Source: Actinopolyspora saharensis
GTDB lineage: Bacteria; Actinomycetota; Actinomycetes; Mycobacteriales; Pseudonocardiaceae
Assembly: GCF_900100925.1 (NCBI RefSeq)
Contig: NZ_FNKO01000002.1
Coordinates: 372,001 to 436,000 of the forward strand
DNA: 64,000 bases
Direction of reading: 5' to 3'
The translations under genes and the position numbers were made by a program. Every line of letters starts with the position of its first letter. The stretch's first letter is position 1. Below the pieces are notes generated by a model. That model was not told the DNA's origin, did not search any database, and saw only the letters and a program-made list of their open reading frames with translations. This document shows positions 16,075-24,066 of the stretch, one piece after another.

Positions 16075-17889
16075 ATGACCACCCCCACCAAACGCCCTCC
16101 CGCCGAACCAGAGCAGCGGGATTCCGAATCGGACACCGCACCGGAGGAACGACGAACTCCCGTAGCGCCGCAGGTGGCTCGGGAGGTCCGACGACTGCTC
16201 CGGCGCTGGCGCAACCAGGCACTGCCGTTCGCGACGATCGGCGCCACCCACGGGATCGGCGCCGCGGCGGCTGCGCTGAGCTCGCCGGAAGCGCTGCTGC
16301 CGGTGGCGGCGGGCTGGACGGCCTCGGCCGGAATCTACGGCCACGTACACCGCAGCACCTCCCGGTGGGAGCGGCTGTACGCCTGCGTCGCGGCGGGAAG
16401 CTCCGCCGGATGGCAGGCGACTCTCGCGCTGGCCGGGGCGAACGGCGTCACGGCGGGACTGATGTGGGCGTTCGGCGCGGCCCTGTCGATCCCCTGGTGG
16501 GTGCGGCACGCGGAACCGGAGCCGGACGTGACCGCCGAACTCGCCGCACCACCGCAGCCCAGGGAAGCACTGCCGGTGGCGCCCGGCACGGCGGATCGGC
16601 GCCTGAAGCTCTGGAACGAGCACATCGCCGCCGCCGGGAAACCGCTCCCCGAGTCCACGTTGGACGGGATCACCGGATTCGCCTACGGGTGGAAGGCCAC
16701 GGTCACCCTGGCCACCGGGGAGCACTGGCACACCACGCTGCAGGCGCGCAAGTCGATCCTGTCGGTCTACGACCTGCCCGACGGCCGGGTGTTCGTCGAG
16801 GCGCTGCACGGGGAGTCGGTCCGCAGGTCGCGGTTGACCGTGCTCACCAGCGATCCGCTGCAGCAGAAGAACCACTGGAACGGCCCGGGGCTCGACCCGG
16901 CCACCGGCAAGTTCCCGCTGATGATCGCCGCCGACGGCGAGCCGCTGCACTTCAAGCTGTGGAACCCGGGAGCGGGCGCCCTGCACGCGCTCATCTCCGG
17001 CGTGACCCGCTCCGGCAAGACCAAGGTGCTGGACGTGGTCCTGACCGAGGCGAGCATGTCGGACCGGGTGCACCCGCTGGTGATCGACGGGGGTGGTGGT
17101 GCCTCGCTGCCGCAGTGGTGCGAGCGCGCGAACCTCTTCGCGGGCAGTCCGGAACAGGCCCGCCAGGTGCTGCGCTACGCGCTGCGGCTGATCGAGCGGC
17201 GTCGTCCCGCCGTGCAGCGACAGGGCGGTGGCTCGCTGGAGCCCGCACCGGAGATGCCGCTGGTGCCCGTGGTCATCGACGAGGCGCACAAGCTGCTGAT
17301 GAGCGACGACGAGACGGACAACCGCGACATCGTGCGGATGTGCGAGCAGATCACGCAGGAGGGCGCCAAGTTCGGCGTCTGCCTGATCCTGGCCACCCAG
17401 GTCCCCTCGGTGAAGCAGCTGGGCAACTCGACGGCGCTGCGGGACCAGGTCAAAGCGGGAACGATCGTGGGGCTGCGGATCACCGAGAAGGGCTCCGGGA
17501 ACATGATCGACACCGGCGACCCGATGCCGGAGCACCTGAAGGACCTGCCCGCCGAGTTCCCCGACGGCAGCTCGACGCACGGGCTCGGCTACATGATGAC
17601 CTCGCGCAAGATCCGGGCACGGGCGCTGCTGCTGGAGAACCCCGCGGATCACCCGGTGACGCCGGCCCCGCTCGATCCCGAGTCGGCCGCCGAGCCGGTA
17701 CCCGCGCTGAACGGGTCGGACCGGGTGGAGGAAAGCCCCGCACAGCAACGATCCGGGCCCGCGCACGAGGACGTCGACGCAGCGGTGCAGCAGGCGATCG
17801 CCGACGGCACCGACCAGGACCCGTCCGCGCTGATGCGGGAGACCGGACTGACCATGCGGCAAGTCCGCTCCGCGCTGAAGCGGATCTGA
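16075..17889 (+). CDS. TraB-type FtsK/SpoIIIE DNA translocase for conjugal transfer
   Basis: 604-residue ATPase that, in actinomycete plasmids and integrative elements, moves double-stranded DNA between mycelial cells without a relaxase. Two to three membrane helices lie at about 48-150. Walker A is GVTRSGKT at about 309-316 and Walker B is VPVVIDEAHKLL near 398-404. The C-terminus (PSALMRETGLTMRQVRSALKRI) resembles the FtsK gamma winged helix that reads clt repeats on DNA. ATG 16075 has GGAAGGAGA upstream. It is the central gene of the transfer module and sits directly after the small membrane genes, as in pSAM2-type elements. Confidence 0.88.
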   Translation: MTTPTKRPPAEPEQRDSESDTAPEERRTPVAPQVAREVRRLLRRWRNQALPFATIGATHGIGAAAAALSSPEALLPVAAGWTASAGIYGHVHRSTSRWERLYACVAAGSSAGWQATLALAGANGVTAGLMWAFGAALSIPWWVRHAEPEPDVTAELAAPPQPREALPVAPGTADRRLKLWNEHIAAAGKPLPESTLDGITGFAYGWKATVTLATGEHWHTTLQARKSILSVYDLPDGRVFVEALHGESVRRSRLTVLTSDPLQQKNHWNGPGLDPATGKFPLMIAADGEPLHFKLWNPGAGALHALISGVTRSGKTKVLDVVLTEASMSDRVHPLVIDGGGGASLPQWCERANLFAGSPEQARQVLRYALRLIERRRPAVQRQGGGSLEPAPEMPLVPVVIDEAHKLLMSDDETDNRDIVRMCEQITQEGAKFGVCLILATQVPSVKQLGNSTALRDQVKAGTIVGLRITEKGSGNMIDTGDPMPEHLKDLPAEFPDGSSTHGLGYMMTSRKIRARALLLENPADHPVTPAPLDPESAAEPVPALNGSDRVEESPAQQRSGPAHEDVDAAVQQAIADGTDQDPSALMRETGLTMRQVRSALKRI

Positions 17890-18189
17890 TCAGACCTTCC
17901 GGTAGATGTCGTCGATCGTCTTGCGCAGCTTCGCCGCGTCCCGATCGCCCACACCGGACCGACCGCTGGTGGTCAACAACAGCACATAGCGCCGGAACAG
18001 CTTGTCGGGATCACCCGTCGACTGAGCCAGCCACCCGCGGAACTCGTGCACGAACGAGTCCACAGCCGAGAAATCACCGGGCGGACCGACCACCTGGCAC
18101 GCCGCGCGCAAAGCGATCAGCCGATCCATCTCCCGATCGTCCACGCCAGGCAGGTTCACCACCGAATCGTTGTCGATCTCCATGCGCAC
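17890..18189 (-). CDS. Hypothetical protein, 99 residues
   Basis: Convergent with traB: its stop abuts the traB stop. The frame starts at GTG 18189, or ATG 18183 two codons later. The product is soluble with alternating helices (DDREMDRLIALRAACQVVG, FSAVDSFVHEFRGWLAQSTG, KLFRRYVLLLT) and no recognised motif. A lone leftward gene in a rightward operon is often a regulator or toxin/antitoxin-like cargo, but nothing in the sequence decides this. It shares its upstream region with hairpin copy 4 on the other strand. Confidence 0.55.
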   Translation of the reverse strand: MRMEIDNDSVVNLPGVDDREMDRLIALRAACQVVGPPGDFSAVDSFVHEFRGWLAQSTGDPDKLFRRYVLLLTTSGRSGVGDRDAAKLRKTIDDIYRKV

Positions 18190-18253
18190 AGCCTAGCCGC
18201 CACGCCCCCGCTGAACCGAACACTTCCGGACCCACCAGGGCCGGAGCAGAGGA

Positions 18254-18292
18254 CCGAGTCACCCCGAAGCCGCCAAGCACCCGGTGACCCGG
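18254..18292 (+). promoter_or_regulatory. Conserved-loop hairpin, copy 4
   Basis: CCGAGTCACC (18254-18263) pairs with GGTGACCCGG (18283-18292): nine pairs and one mismatch. The 19-nt loop is exactly CCGAAGCCGCCAAGCACCC. A GTCCACCCCGATC stretch follows (18298-18310), then GAGAGGAG and the GTG start at 18324 of the GGDEF gene. It is 7.2 kb from the other three clear copies, again with its own stem sequence. Confidence 0.8.
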
Positions 18293-18323
18293 ATCCCGTC
18301 CACCCCGATCGAGAGGAGACATC

Positions 18324-18977
18324 GTGCGACCGAACAGCGATGCCGGACGAGGCGGAACGCTGCTGGCTTCCGCCCTGTGCCTGACAGCGGCCTGCTGGGC
18401 GTTCACCGGCCGCTACGCCGCGCGGCTGCACCGCGAACTGCGCACCGACCCGTTGACCGGGCTCGGCAACCGCCTGGCCCTGCGCGAAGCGTTCCGGCGG
18501 GACCGGAACCGACCCGGGCAGTGCGTGGGCGCGTTGATGCTCGACCTCAACGGCTTCAAGGAGCTCAACGACACGCACGGCCATCGCGTCGGCGACCGGG
18601 TGCTGCGCGAGGTCGCCCGGAGACTGCGCGAGCACTGCGGACGCGGCCGACTCGCGGTGCGCCTGTCCGGCGACGAGTTCGTCTGCTGGATCGGCGCGAT
18701 CCCCGACACCCCGGAGCGCTGGCGGGACATCGAGGAGCTGCAGAGCAGATTGGCCGCACGGCTTTCCGCCCCGATGACCTTCGACGGTCTGAACGTGCGG
18801 GTGAGCGCGAGCATCGGCACGGCGGTCACCGGGAACACTCCCGAGGCCCTCGAAGAGGTGCTCGAGCAGGCCGACCGGGCGATGTACCGCGACAAGCGCG
18901 GCCGCAGCCGCTCGGACCGCCGCAGGGACAGCAGACGAGAGACGAGCGGCGCCTACGCGGGTGGGGCCGCCGAGTGA
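18324..18977 (+). CDS. GGDEF-domain diguanylate cyclase with one membrane helix
   Basis: 217 residues. A single hydrophobic segment at 11-32 anchors the protein, then a complete GGDEF domain: DPLTGLGNR (42-50), LMLDLNGFKELNDTHGH with the metal and substrate residues, and the active-site loop RLSGDEF, which has Ser in place of the first Gly. The domain ends with EQADRAMYRDKRGRS. This should make the messenger c-di-GMP. No RxxD inhibition site is visible five residues before the loop. No EAL domain is present. Start GTG 18324 follows GAGAGGAG. Preceded by hairpin copy 4; followed by a radical SAM gene. Confidence 0.85.
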   Translation: MRPNSDAGRGGTLLASALCLTAACWAFTGRYAARLHRELRTDPLTGLGNRLALREAFRRDRNRPGQCVGALMLDLNGFKELNDTHGHRVGDRVLREVARRLREHCGRGRLAVRLSGDEFVCWIGAIPDTPERWRDIEELQSRLAARLSAPMTFDGLNVRVSASIGTAVTGNTPEALEEVLEQADRAMYRDKRGRSRSDRRRDSRRETSGAYAGGAAE

Positions 18978-19035
18978 GCACGGAGCCGCGCCTCGCACGA
19001 CGAGGTGCGGCGCCGGGTCCGCTCGGACCGAAAGA

Positions 19036-19081
19036 CCCGACCGGGACGCATCGGCCTGGCAAGCGTGGCGTCCCGGCCGGG
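19036..19081 (+). promoter_or_regulatory. Conserved-loop hairpin, diverged copy 5
   Basis: CCCGACCGGGACGC (19036-19049) pairs with GCGTCCCGGCCGGG (19068-19081): 13 of 14 pairs. The 18-nt loop ATCGGCCTGGCAAGCGTG keeps the GCC..GSCAAGC core of the family. It is followed by TTCCCACAACCC and the TTG start at 19113. Placement and downstream C-rich stretch match the other copies; loop similarity is partial. Confidence 0.55.
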
Positions 19082-19112
19082 TTCCCACAACCCGAAGGAA
19101 GTGGAGACCCCA

Positions 19113-20390
19113 TTGTCTCTGGACAGGAATCTGCCGCTCGTCGACCTCAACCGCCCCGGACCGAGCGGGGAGAACCGCACCGACACCCCGAGTGAGCTGC
19201 ACGAGCAGTTGAACCGGTTCCTCACCGAGGGGCTGGACCACATCGCCGGGTTCACCCCGATCGACGACAGCGACCGGGAGGACCCGGACACCGCGCTCAG
19301 CCGGACCCAACTGCTGTCGCTGCTGATCGGCTTCCTCGGCTGCGACACCACGGAACCGCTGGACAACCGCACCTACACCCTCGTCTACACCGACCCGGAG
19401 CAGGGCAAGTCGAACTACCAGACGATCTGCGTGCCCGACTACCGGCAAGCCTCCCCGGTGCTGTTCACCCGCGACCGGGGCAACCGGGCACGGCTCGTGC
19501 TGCGCTCCACCGGACACCCCCTGGCCGAGGTGCTGGTGCACGCGGGGATCTTCGCGGCCAGCAACCACTACTACAGCCGGGTGGGACCGGACTTCTCCGA
19601 ACTGCCCACCGCGGCGATCGTCTCCCCGTACTCCACGTGCGCGGGAGGGTGCCTGGGCTGCTCGCGCGGCGCGGTCAAGAGCTTCACCCCACCGCCGAAG
19701 GACTACGTCGAGCGGCACGTCCAGCAGCTGGCCGCCGACTACGACCACCGCGGCTGGGACCGGGCCGAACTGGTCAGCGTCAACATCACAACCGGCTGCC
19801 AGCCCGACGAGGCCCGCGAGCTGGAGATGATGCTGAACCTGATGCGAACCTACCGCAGGTACGGCTTCTCCAACGCGGCCTTCCACGCCTTCACCTACGC
19901 CATCGACTCGGCGAAGGCGATGGAGCTGCTTCGCGAGCACGGCGCGATCGGATTCATCGGCACGATCGAGACCATCAACGACGCCGAGCGAATCCGGCAG
20001 TGGGGGCGCAAGAAGGGCTCGATCACCTTCGAGCAGCACCTGGAGAAGTACCGCCGCGCCCGGCGGGTCGGCTTCGACATCGTCGAGACCGACTACGTGC
20101 TCGGTGCCGACTCCTACACCGAGATGCTCGACGGCATAGCCGAGCTCGACGAGAACGGCGTCGCCGTGGTGCCCAACATCAAGCGCAACTACACGGTCGA
20201 GCAGCTCAACAGCAACCACCGGGACCTGTGGAACCACGGGATGCGCTACATCTCCGACGGGTTCCACGCGGCGCTGTCCAGCTACGACAACGGCACGATC
20301 AAGCGCCGTGCGGCGCGCTGCTCGGTGGACTACCTGCGCCGGTGCGGTCACGAGGTGGGGCTGCGAGACCTGCCCATCCGCCACACCTGA
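19113..20390 (+). CDS. Radical SAM enzyme of unknown substrate
   Basis: 425 residues. The 4Fe-4S motif is CAGGCLGC (CxxxCxxC) at about residues 175-182 in SPYSTCAGGCLGCSRG, followed by a TIM-barrel region with NITTGCQPDEARELEMMLNL and IGFIGTIETINDAERIRQW. The N-terminal 160 residues are specific to this protein and may bind substrate or a partner. No SPASM or B12 domain and no nearby peptide precursor are visible, so RiPP maturation is not supported. TTG 19113 is the best start (GAAGGAAGTGGAG upstream); a longer frame overlaps the GGDEF gene. Unusual as cargo between traB and a helicase gene. Confidence 0.8.
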   Translation: MSLDRNLPLVDLNRPGPSGENRTDTPSELHEQLNRFLTEGLDHIAGFTPIDDSDREDPDTALSRTQLLSLLIGFLGCDTTEPLDNRTYTLVYTDPEQGKSNYQTICVPDYRQASPVLFTRDRGNRARLVLRSTGHPLAEVLVHAGIFAASNHYYSRVGPDFSELPTAAIVSPYSTCAGGCLGCSRGAVKSFTPPPKDYVERHVQQLAADYDHRGWDRAELVSVNITTGCQPDEARELEMMLNLMRTYRRYGFSNAAFHAFTYAIDSAKAMELLREHGAIGFIGTIETINDAERIRQWGRKKGSITFEQHLEKYRRARRVGFDIVETDYVLGADSYTEMLDGIAELDENGVAVVPNIKRNYTVEQLNSNHRDLWNHGMRYISDGFHAALSSYDNGTIKRRAARCSVDYLRRCGHEVGLRDLPIRHT

Positions 20391-20412
20391 GCTCCCCCCA
20401 CCCGCAGTCCGA

Positions 20413-20442
20413 GCCCGGCCGGGGCAGTGCCCTCGGCCGGGC
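20413..20442 (+). promoter_or_regulatory. Intergenic hairpin before dnaB
   Basis: GCCCGGCCG (20413-20421) pairs with CGGCCGGGC (20434-20442), and inside it GGGC (20422-20425) pairs with GCCC (20429-20432). It forms a 13-bp hairpin with a one-base bulge. No U-run follows; the dnaB start is 23 nt downstream. Could end transcription of the radical SAM gene or act as a leader like those described above. Confidence 0.5.
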
Positions 20443-20464
20443 GTCCCCTCCCGAAGGAGCCGCC

Positions 20465-21838
20465 TTGTCCGTCACCGCGAACACCGTCGAAGAAGGAAAC
20501 CACCGGCCGCACGGCCCGATGCCGCCGCAGGACGTCGAGGCCGAGCAGTCCGTGCTCGGGGCGATGCTGCTGAGCAGGAACGCGATCGCCGACGTGGTCG
20601 AGATCGTGCGGGCCGAGGAGTTCTACCGCCCCGACCACGGCGTGATCTTCCGTCACGTCGTGGAGCTGTTCGGCCGTGGCGAACCGGCCGATCCGGTCAC
20701 CGTGCGCGACGCGCTCGAGCAGTCCGGGGAGCTCAAGCAGATCACCCGCCACTCCGACGCGGGGGCCTACCTGCACACCCTGCTGGAAGCGGTTCCGACC
20801 GCGGCGAACGCGACGTTCTACGCCGAGATCGTGGCCGACCGGGCGCAGCGGCGCCGCATCATCGAGGAGGCCAGCGGCATCCTGCAGCAGGGCTACAGCG
20901 GCCAGGGCGAGGCCGCCGAGCTGCTCGACCGGGCGCAGGAGCGGTTCTCCTCGATCGGACGCAGCCGCAGCGAGGACATGTACTTCCTGCAGGACCTGGC
21001 CGAGCCGCTGATGTCCGATCTGGAGCGGATCCAGCGCAACGACGGCCGGGCCGGCATTCCCACCGGGTTCACCGAGCTCGACCGGCTCACCAACGGGCTG
21101 CAGCCGGGCCAGCTCGTCGTCGTGGCGGCCAGGCCTGGGCTCGGGAAATCCGCGCTGGCGCTGGACATCGCCCGCTCGGCCGCTATCCGGCACCGCCGTG
21201 GGACGGCGCTGTTCAGCCTGGAGATGGGCCACGGCGAGCTGATGATGCGGCTGGTCTCGGCCGAAGCGAAGGTGCGGCTGGACCGCATGCGGGGCGGCTA
21301 CATGTCCGAGTCGGACTGGAGTGCGGCCGCGCGGCGCACCGGCGACGTTCAGGACGCACCGCTGGTCATCTCGGACGCGCCGAACGTGACCATGATGGAG
21401 ATCCGCGCCAGGGCGCGCAGGCTGAAGCAGCGCGGTCAGCTCGACCTGGTGATCGTGGACTACCTGCAGCTGATGACCTCGGGCAGGCGGGTCGAGTCCC
21501 GCCAGCAGGAGGTCTCCGAATTCTCCCGGAACCTGAAGCTGCTGGCCAAGGAGCTCGAAGTGCCGGTGGTGGCGCTGTCCCAGCTCAACCGCGGGCCGGA
21601 GCAGCGCCTGGACAAAAAGCCAGAACTGGGGGATCTGCGGGAGAGCGGCTCGATCGAGCAGGACGCCGACCTGGTGGTGCTGCTGCACCGACCGGACGCC
21701 TTCGACCGCGACACCGCCCGCATGGGCGAGGCCGACCTGATCCTGGCCAAGCAGCGTTCCGGGCCGACCGGGGTGGTCACCGTGGCCCACCAGCTGCACT
21801 ACAGCCGCTTCGTCGACATGGCCCCTGAACCCGGCTGA
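20465..21838 (+). CDS. Replicative helicase of the DnaB family carried by the element
   Basis: 457 residues with both DnaB domains: N-terminal helical domain (PPQDVEAEQSVLGAMLLSR, about 19-37) and a RecA-type C-terminal ATPase with Walker A ARPGLGKSA near 222-230, Walker B LDLVIVDYLQL, and the DnaB blocks FSLEMGHGELMMRLVSAE and LRESGSIEQDADLVVLLHRP. It lacks inteins. TTG 20465 follows GAAGGAG. A chromosome has its own dnaB, and this copy sits in the mobile element next to transfer genes, so it likely serves element replication together with the winged-helix protein at 9596. Its 3' end overlaps the convergent MFS gene by 40 nt. Confidence 0.9.
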   Translation: MSVTANTVEEGNHRPHGPMPPQDVEAEQSVLGAMLLSRNAIADVVEIVRAEEFYRPDHGVIFRHVVELFGRGEPADPVTVRDALEQSGELKQITRHSDAGAYLHTLLEAVPTAANATFYAEIVADRAQRRRIIEEASGILQQGYSGQGEAAELLDRAQERFSSIGRSRSEDMYFLQDLAEPLMSDLERIQRNDGRAGIPTGFTELDRLTNGLQPGQLVVVAARPGLGKSALALDIARSAAIRHRRGTALFSLEMGHGELMMRLVSAEAKVRLDRMRGGYMSESDWSAAARRTGDVQDAPLVISDAPNVTMMEIRARARRLKQRGQLDLVIVDYLQLMTSGRRVESRQQEVSEFSRNLKLLAKELEVPVVALSQLNRGPEQRLDKKPELGDLRESGSIEQDADLVVLLHRPDAFDRDTARMGEADLILAKQRSGPTGVVTVAHQLHYSRFVDMAPEPG

Positions 21839-23076
21839 ACCGCGTCCGAACGTGCCCGAATGCTGGGGGCGGCCAGCACCACCAGGGTGCTGGCCAGCGC
21901 CCACACCGCCGCCGCGGCCAGCAGCAGGCGGGGGTCGAGCTGCTCGGCCAGCGGGCCAGCGGCGGCCAGGCTCAGCGGCACGAGGACCAGGTTGCCGAGC
22001 TGGAAGCACGACGCCACCCGGGCGAGCTGCTGATCGGGCACGTGCCGCTGCAGCAACCAGGCCTGGGTGGCCAGGTAGTACGAGCCCTGCAGCCCGAACC
22101 CGAGCGCGGCCAGACTCACCAGCCACAGCGGCGCGGCCGCGACGAACAGCGCCAGGTACGGCAGCATCAGCAGCGAGGCGGCCACCGCCGCCACGAGCGG
22201 TCGCTTCGGCTGGAAGCGCAGCGCCAGCGCACTGCCTGCGATCGAACCGATCGCCTGGATGGCTCCGATCACCGCCCACGAGGCGGCACCGTGGTAAAGC
22301 TGCCGCGCCAGCAACGGCCCCAGCAGCATGTGCGGGCCGAGCACCAGCGCCTGCAGCAGCGCGATGTAGCCAAGCAGGGTCCGCAGCCACGGCGTGGCCG
22401 CCACGTGCCGCCAACCGCCCCACACCTCGGCCAGCACACCCCGGCGTTCCCGCTTCCCGCCGAGCGCGGCCACCGGGCCGATCAGCAGCAGCGAGAGCGC
22501 GCTGGCCGCGAACGTGGCCGCATCGACCAACAACGCCCATCCCGAACCGAGCCCGGCCACCAGCAGACCCGCCACACTGATCGCGGCCACCTTGTTCACA
22601 TTGGCCGCCAGCCCCAGCAGCGCGTTGGCCTGCCGCAGCTGGCCCTCCGGCACCAGCGCGGGAACCAGCCCCGTGGAAGCCGGGGTGAACAGCGCCGTGC
22701 CCACACCCGCACAGCCCTGCAGCACGATCAGCGCCCACAGCGGAAGCTGACCGACCAGCAACAGAGATCCGCACACCGCCTGGGAGGCCATGCGCCACAC
22801 ATCGGCGGCCACCATCACCCACCGCCGGTCGAACACATCCCCCAGCACTCCACCGGCCAGCGTCGCCACCACCACCGGCAACCGGTTCGCCAGCAGCACC
22901 CCGCCCAGTCCGACCGCAGAACCGGTCAGGTCCAACGCCGCGAACGCCACCGTCAACGGCACCAAGCTGTCCCCGAACGACGACAGCACCCGCCCGGCGA
23001 ACAACCACCGAAAACCCCGCAACCGCAGCGGGTAGACAACACCGGAACGGTCCACACGCGACGCTGAGACGGCCAT
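21799..23076 (-). CDS. MFS transporter of the enterobactin-exporter / MFS-3 type
   Basis: 425 residues with about twelve membrane helices. The N-terminus (LRLRGFRWLFAGRVLSSFGD) and the loop DVFDRRWVM after helix 2 are typical of the MFS_3 / EntS-like drug and siderophore exporter group. Substrate is unknown. The gene converges on dnaB and overlaps it by 40 nt. Located between the helicase and the right attachment site, so it is probably cargo of the mobile element; a role in antibiotic or metabolite efflux is the usual expectation for this family. Confidence 0.8.
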   Translation of the reverse strand: MAVSASRVDRSGVVYPLRLRGFRWLFAGRVLSSFGDSLVPLTVAFAALDLTGSAVGLGGVLLANRLPVVVATLAGGVLGDVFDRRWVMVAADVWRMASQAVCGSLLLVGQLPLWALIVLQGCAGVGTALFTPASTGLVPALVPEGQLRQANALLGLAANVNKVAAISVAGLLVAGLGSGWALLVDAATFAASALSLLLIGPVAALGGKRERRGVLAEVWGGWRHVAATPWLRTLLGYIALLQALVLGPHMLLGPLLARQLYHGAASWAVIGAIQAIGSIAGSALALRFQPKRPLVAAVAASLLMLPYLALFVAAAPLWLVSLAALGFGLQGSYYLATQAWLLQRHVPDQQLARVASCFQLGNLVLVPLSLAAAGPLAEQLDPRLLLAAAAVWALASTLVVLAAPSIRARSDAVQPGSGAMSTKRL

Positions 23077-23394
23077 CCGAGCATCACAGCCGGGAAGATC
23101 AGCTTATGGAAGAGGTGTATCTCAGGACGTGGGGCCTCGAAGTAGCAATCCAGGGTGAACTGCCGAGCTGGCGGTATCGCAGGGCCCTGCATGATGCGGG
23201 GACATAGCCGCAGCTCCGGACGATCGCAGGGCTTCCGTTCAAGCTGCTGCGTGGACCCTCGTGGCTGTAACGATTCAAGAGAACTCGACGAGCTCGGCCA
23301 CGTCAGTCGTGTTCACCGGCATAGTCGCGGACATACGCCCGTTCATTTCGCCGCAGTGGGCGCGGCGGCGGGTCGCTCCGCCCCTGCGGGCTTC
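23077..23394. other. Intergenic stretch with a short orphan frame
   Basis: 318 nt between the MFS gene and the NTF2-like gene. It contains a 33-residue plus-strand frame at 23106-23207 (MEEVYLRTWGLEVAIQGELP...) with no ribosome site. I judge it a decayed remnant or chance. Nothing else is evident. Confidence 0.4.
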
Positions 23395-23790
23395 TCACAG
23401 GGGGCCGGGTGAGGACTCGTGGTAGTGGACCAGCACCCACCGATCATCACGGATCTGGGCGAATATCGAAATCCGGACGTCCACGTCGAACCGCTCGCCG
23501 CTCGCTTCATCTCGTCCCGCAAAGCGAAACCGGAAGAAAGCACGCCCCCACTCCTCCCCAGCTTCGACTAGCTGATCGGTGACCTCAGCGGTGTCTACAC
23601 TCCCGACGGGGTCGAGTGCCTGCCGGTAGTACCGGGCGATCTCGTCGCGGGTTCGCAGCGGTCTAGCTCGCTCCCCGGCGAGGTAGACGAGGCCGTCCTC
23701 GTCACCTGCCCACAACTCGGCAAGAATCTCGGGATCCGCAGCGGCGAACCCCTCGCGAAGACGCTCCACCAGCTTGGTCAGCTCGTCCAC
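23395..23790 (-). CDS. NTF2-like / SnoaL-like domain protein
   Basis: 131 residues from GTG 23790. The pattern, with a helix (DELTKLVERLREGFAAADPEILAELWA), then a strand cluster ending in IFAQIRDDRWVLVHYHESSPGPL, matches the DUF4440/SnoaL group of small alpha+beta barrels seen as dehydratases, isomerases or binding proteins. No definite catalytic set can be assigned. The open frame continues far upstream but has no family similarity there, so the short start was used. It is divergent from an SDR gene 276 nt away and lies near the attachment site, probably cargo. Confidence 0.65.
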   Translation of the reverse strand: MDELTKLVERLREGFAAADPEILAELWAGDEDGLVYLAGERARPLRTRDEIARYYRQALDPVGSVDTAEVTDQLVEAGEEWGRAFFRFRFAGRDEASGERFDVDVRISIFAQIRDDRWVLVHYHESSPGPL

Positions 23791-24066
23791 GCGGCCACCC
23801 CGAACACACGTGACCCGCTCACCATGCGCTCCACCCTGGCAGGTGCGCAGAGGGTCGTCCACCCCCTCAACTGCCGTCACCCGGTGACACAGTCCAGACA
23901 ATCGATCCGAAGTGAACGACAACCATGGGGTGTCGCAGCCCCCACCGACAATCAGACAAATACGAAGTCCTGCCCCAGTCCGTCTCACTGATGGCCCTCT
24001 TGCCCTGCGCTTGACTGACCTAAACTTGCGCGACAGAGCTCTCGAGGACATGGCACGCTCACGTCC

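Noticed and set aside
10384..18292. Hairpin family as REP-type repeats, IS ends or CRISPR relics
   Set aside because: In such repeats the stems are conserved. Here the loop is conserved and the stems vary, and copies have fixed positions before genes.
18254..18292. Hairpin as a c-di-GMP riboswitch, because a GGDEF gene follows
   Set aside because: The sequence and size do not match the known c-di-GMP-I or -II cores.
20348..23008. 886-residue minus-strand frame across dnaB and the MFS gene
   Set aside because: Antisense of dnaB joined to an off-frame reading of the MFS gene; no protein features.
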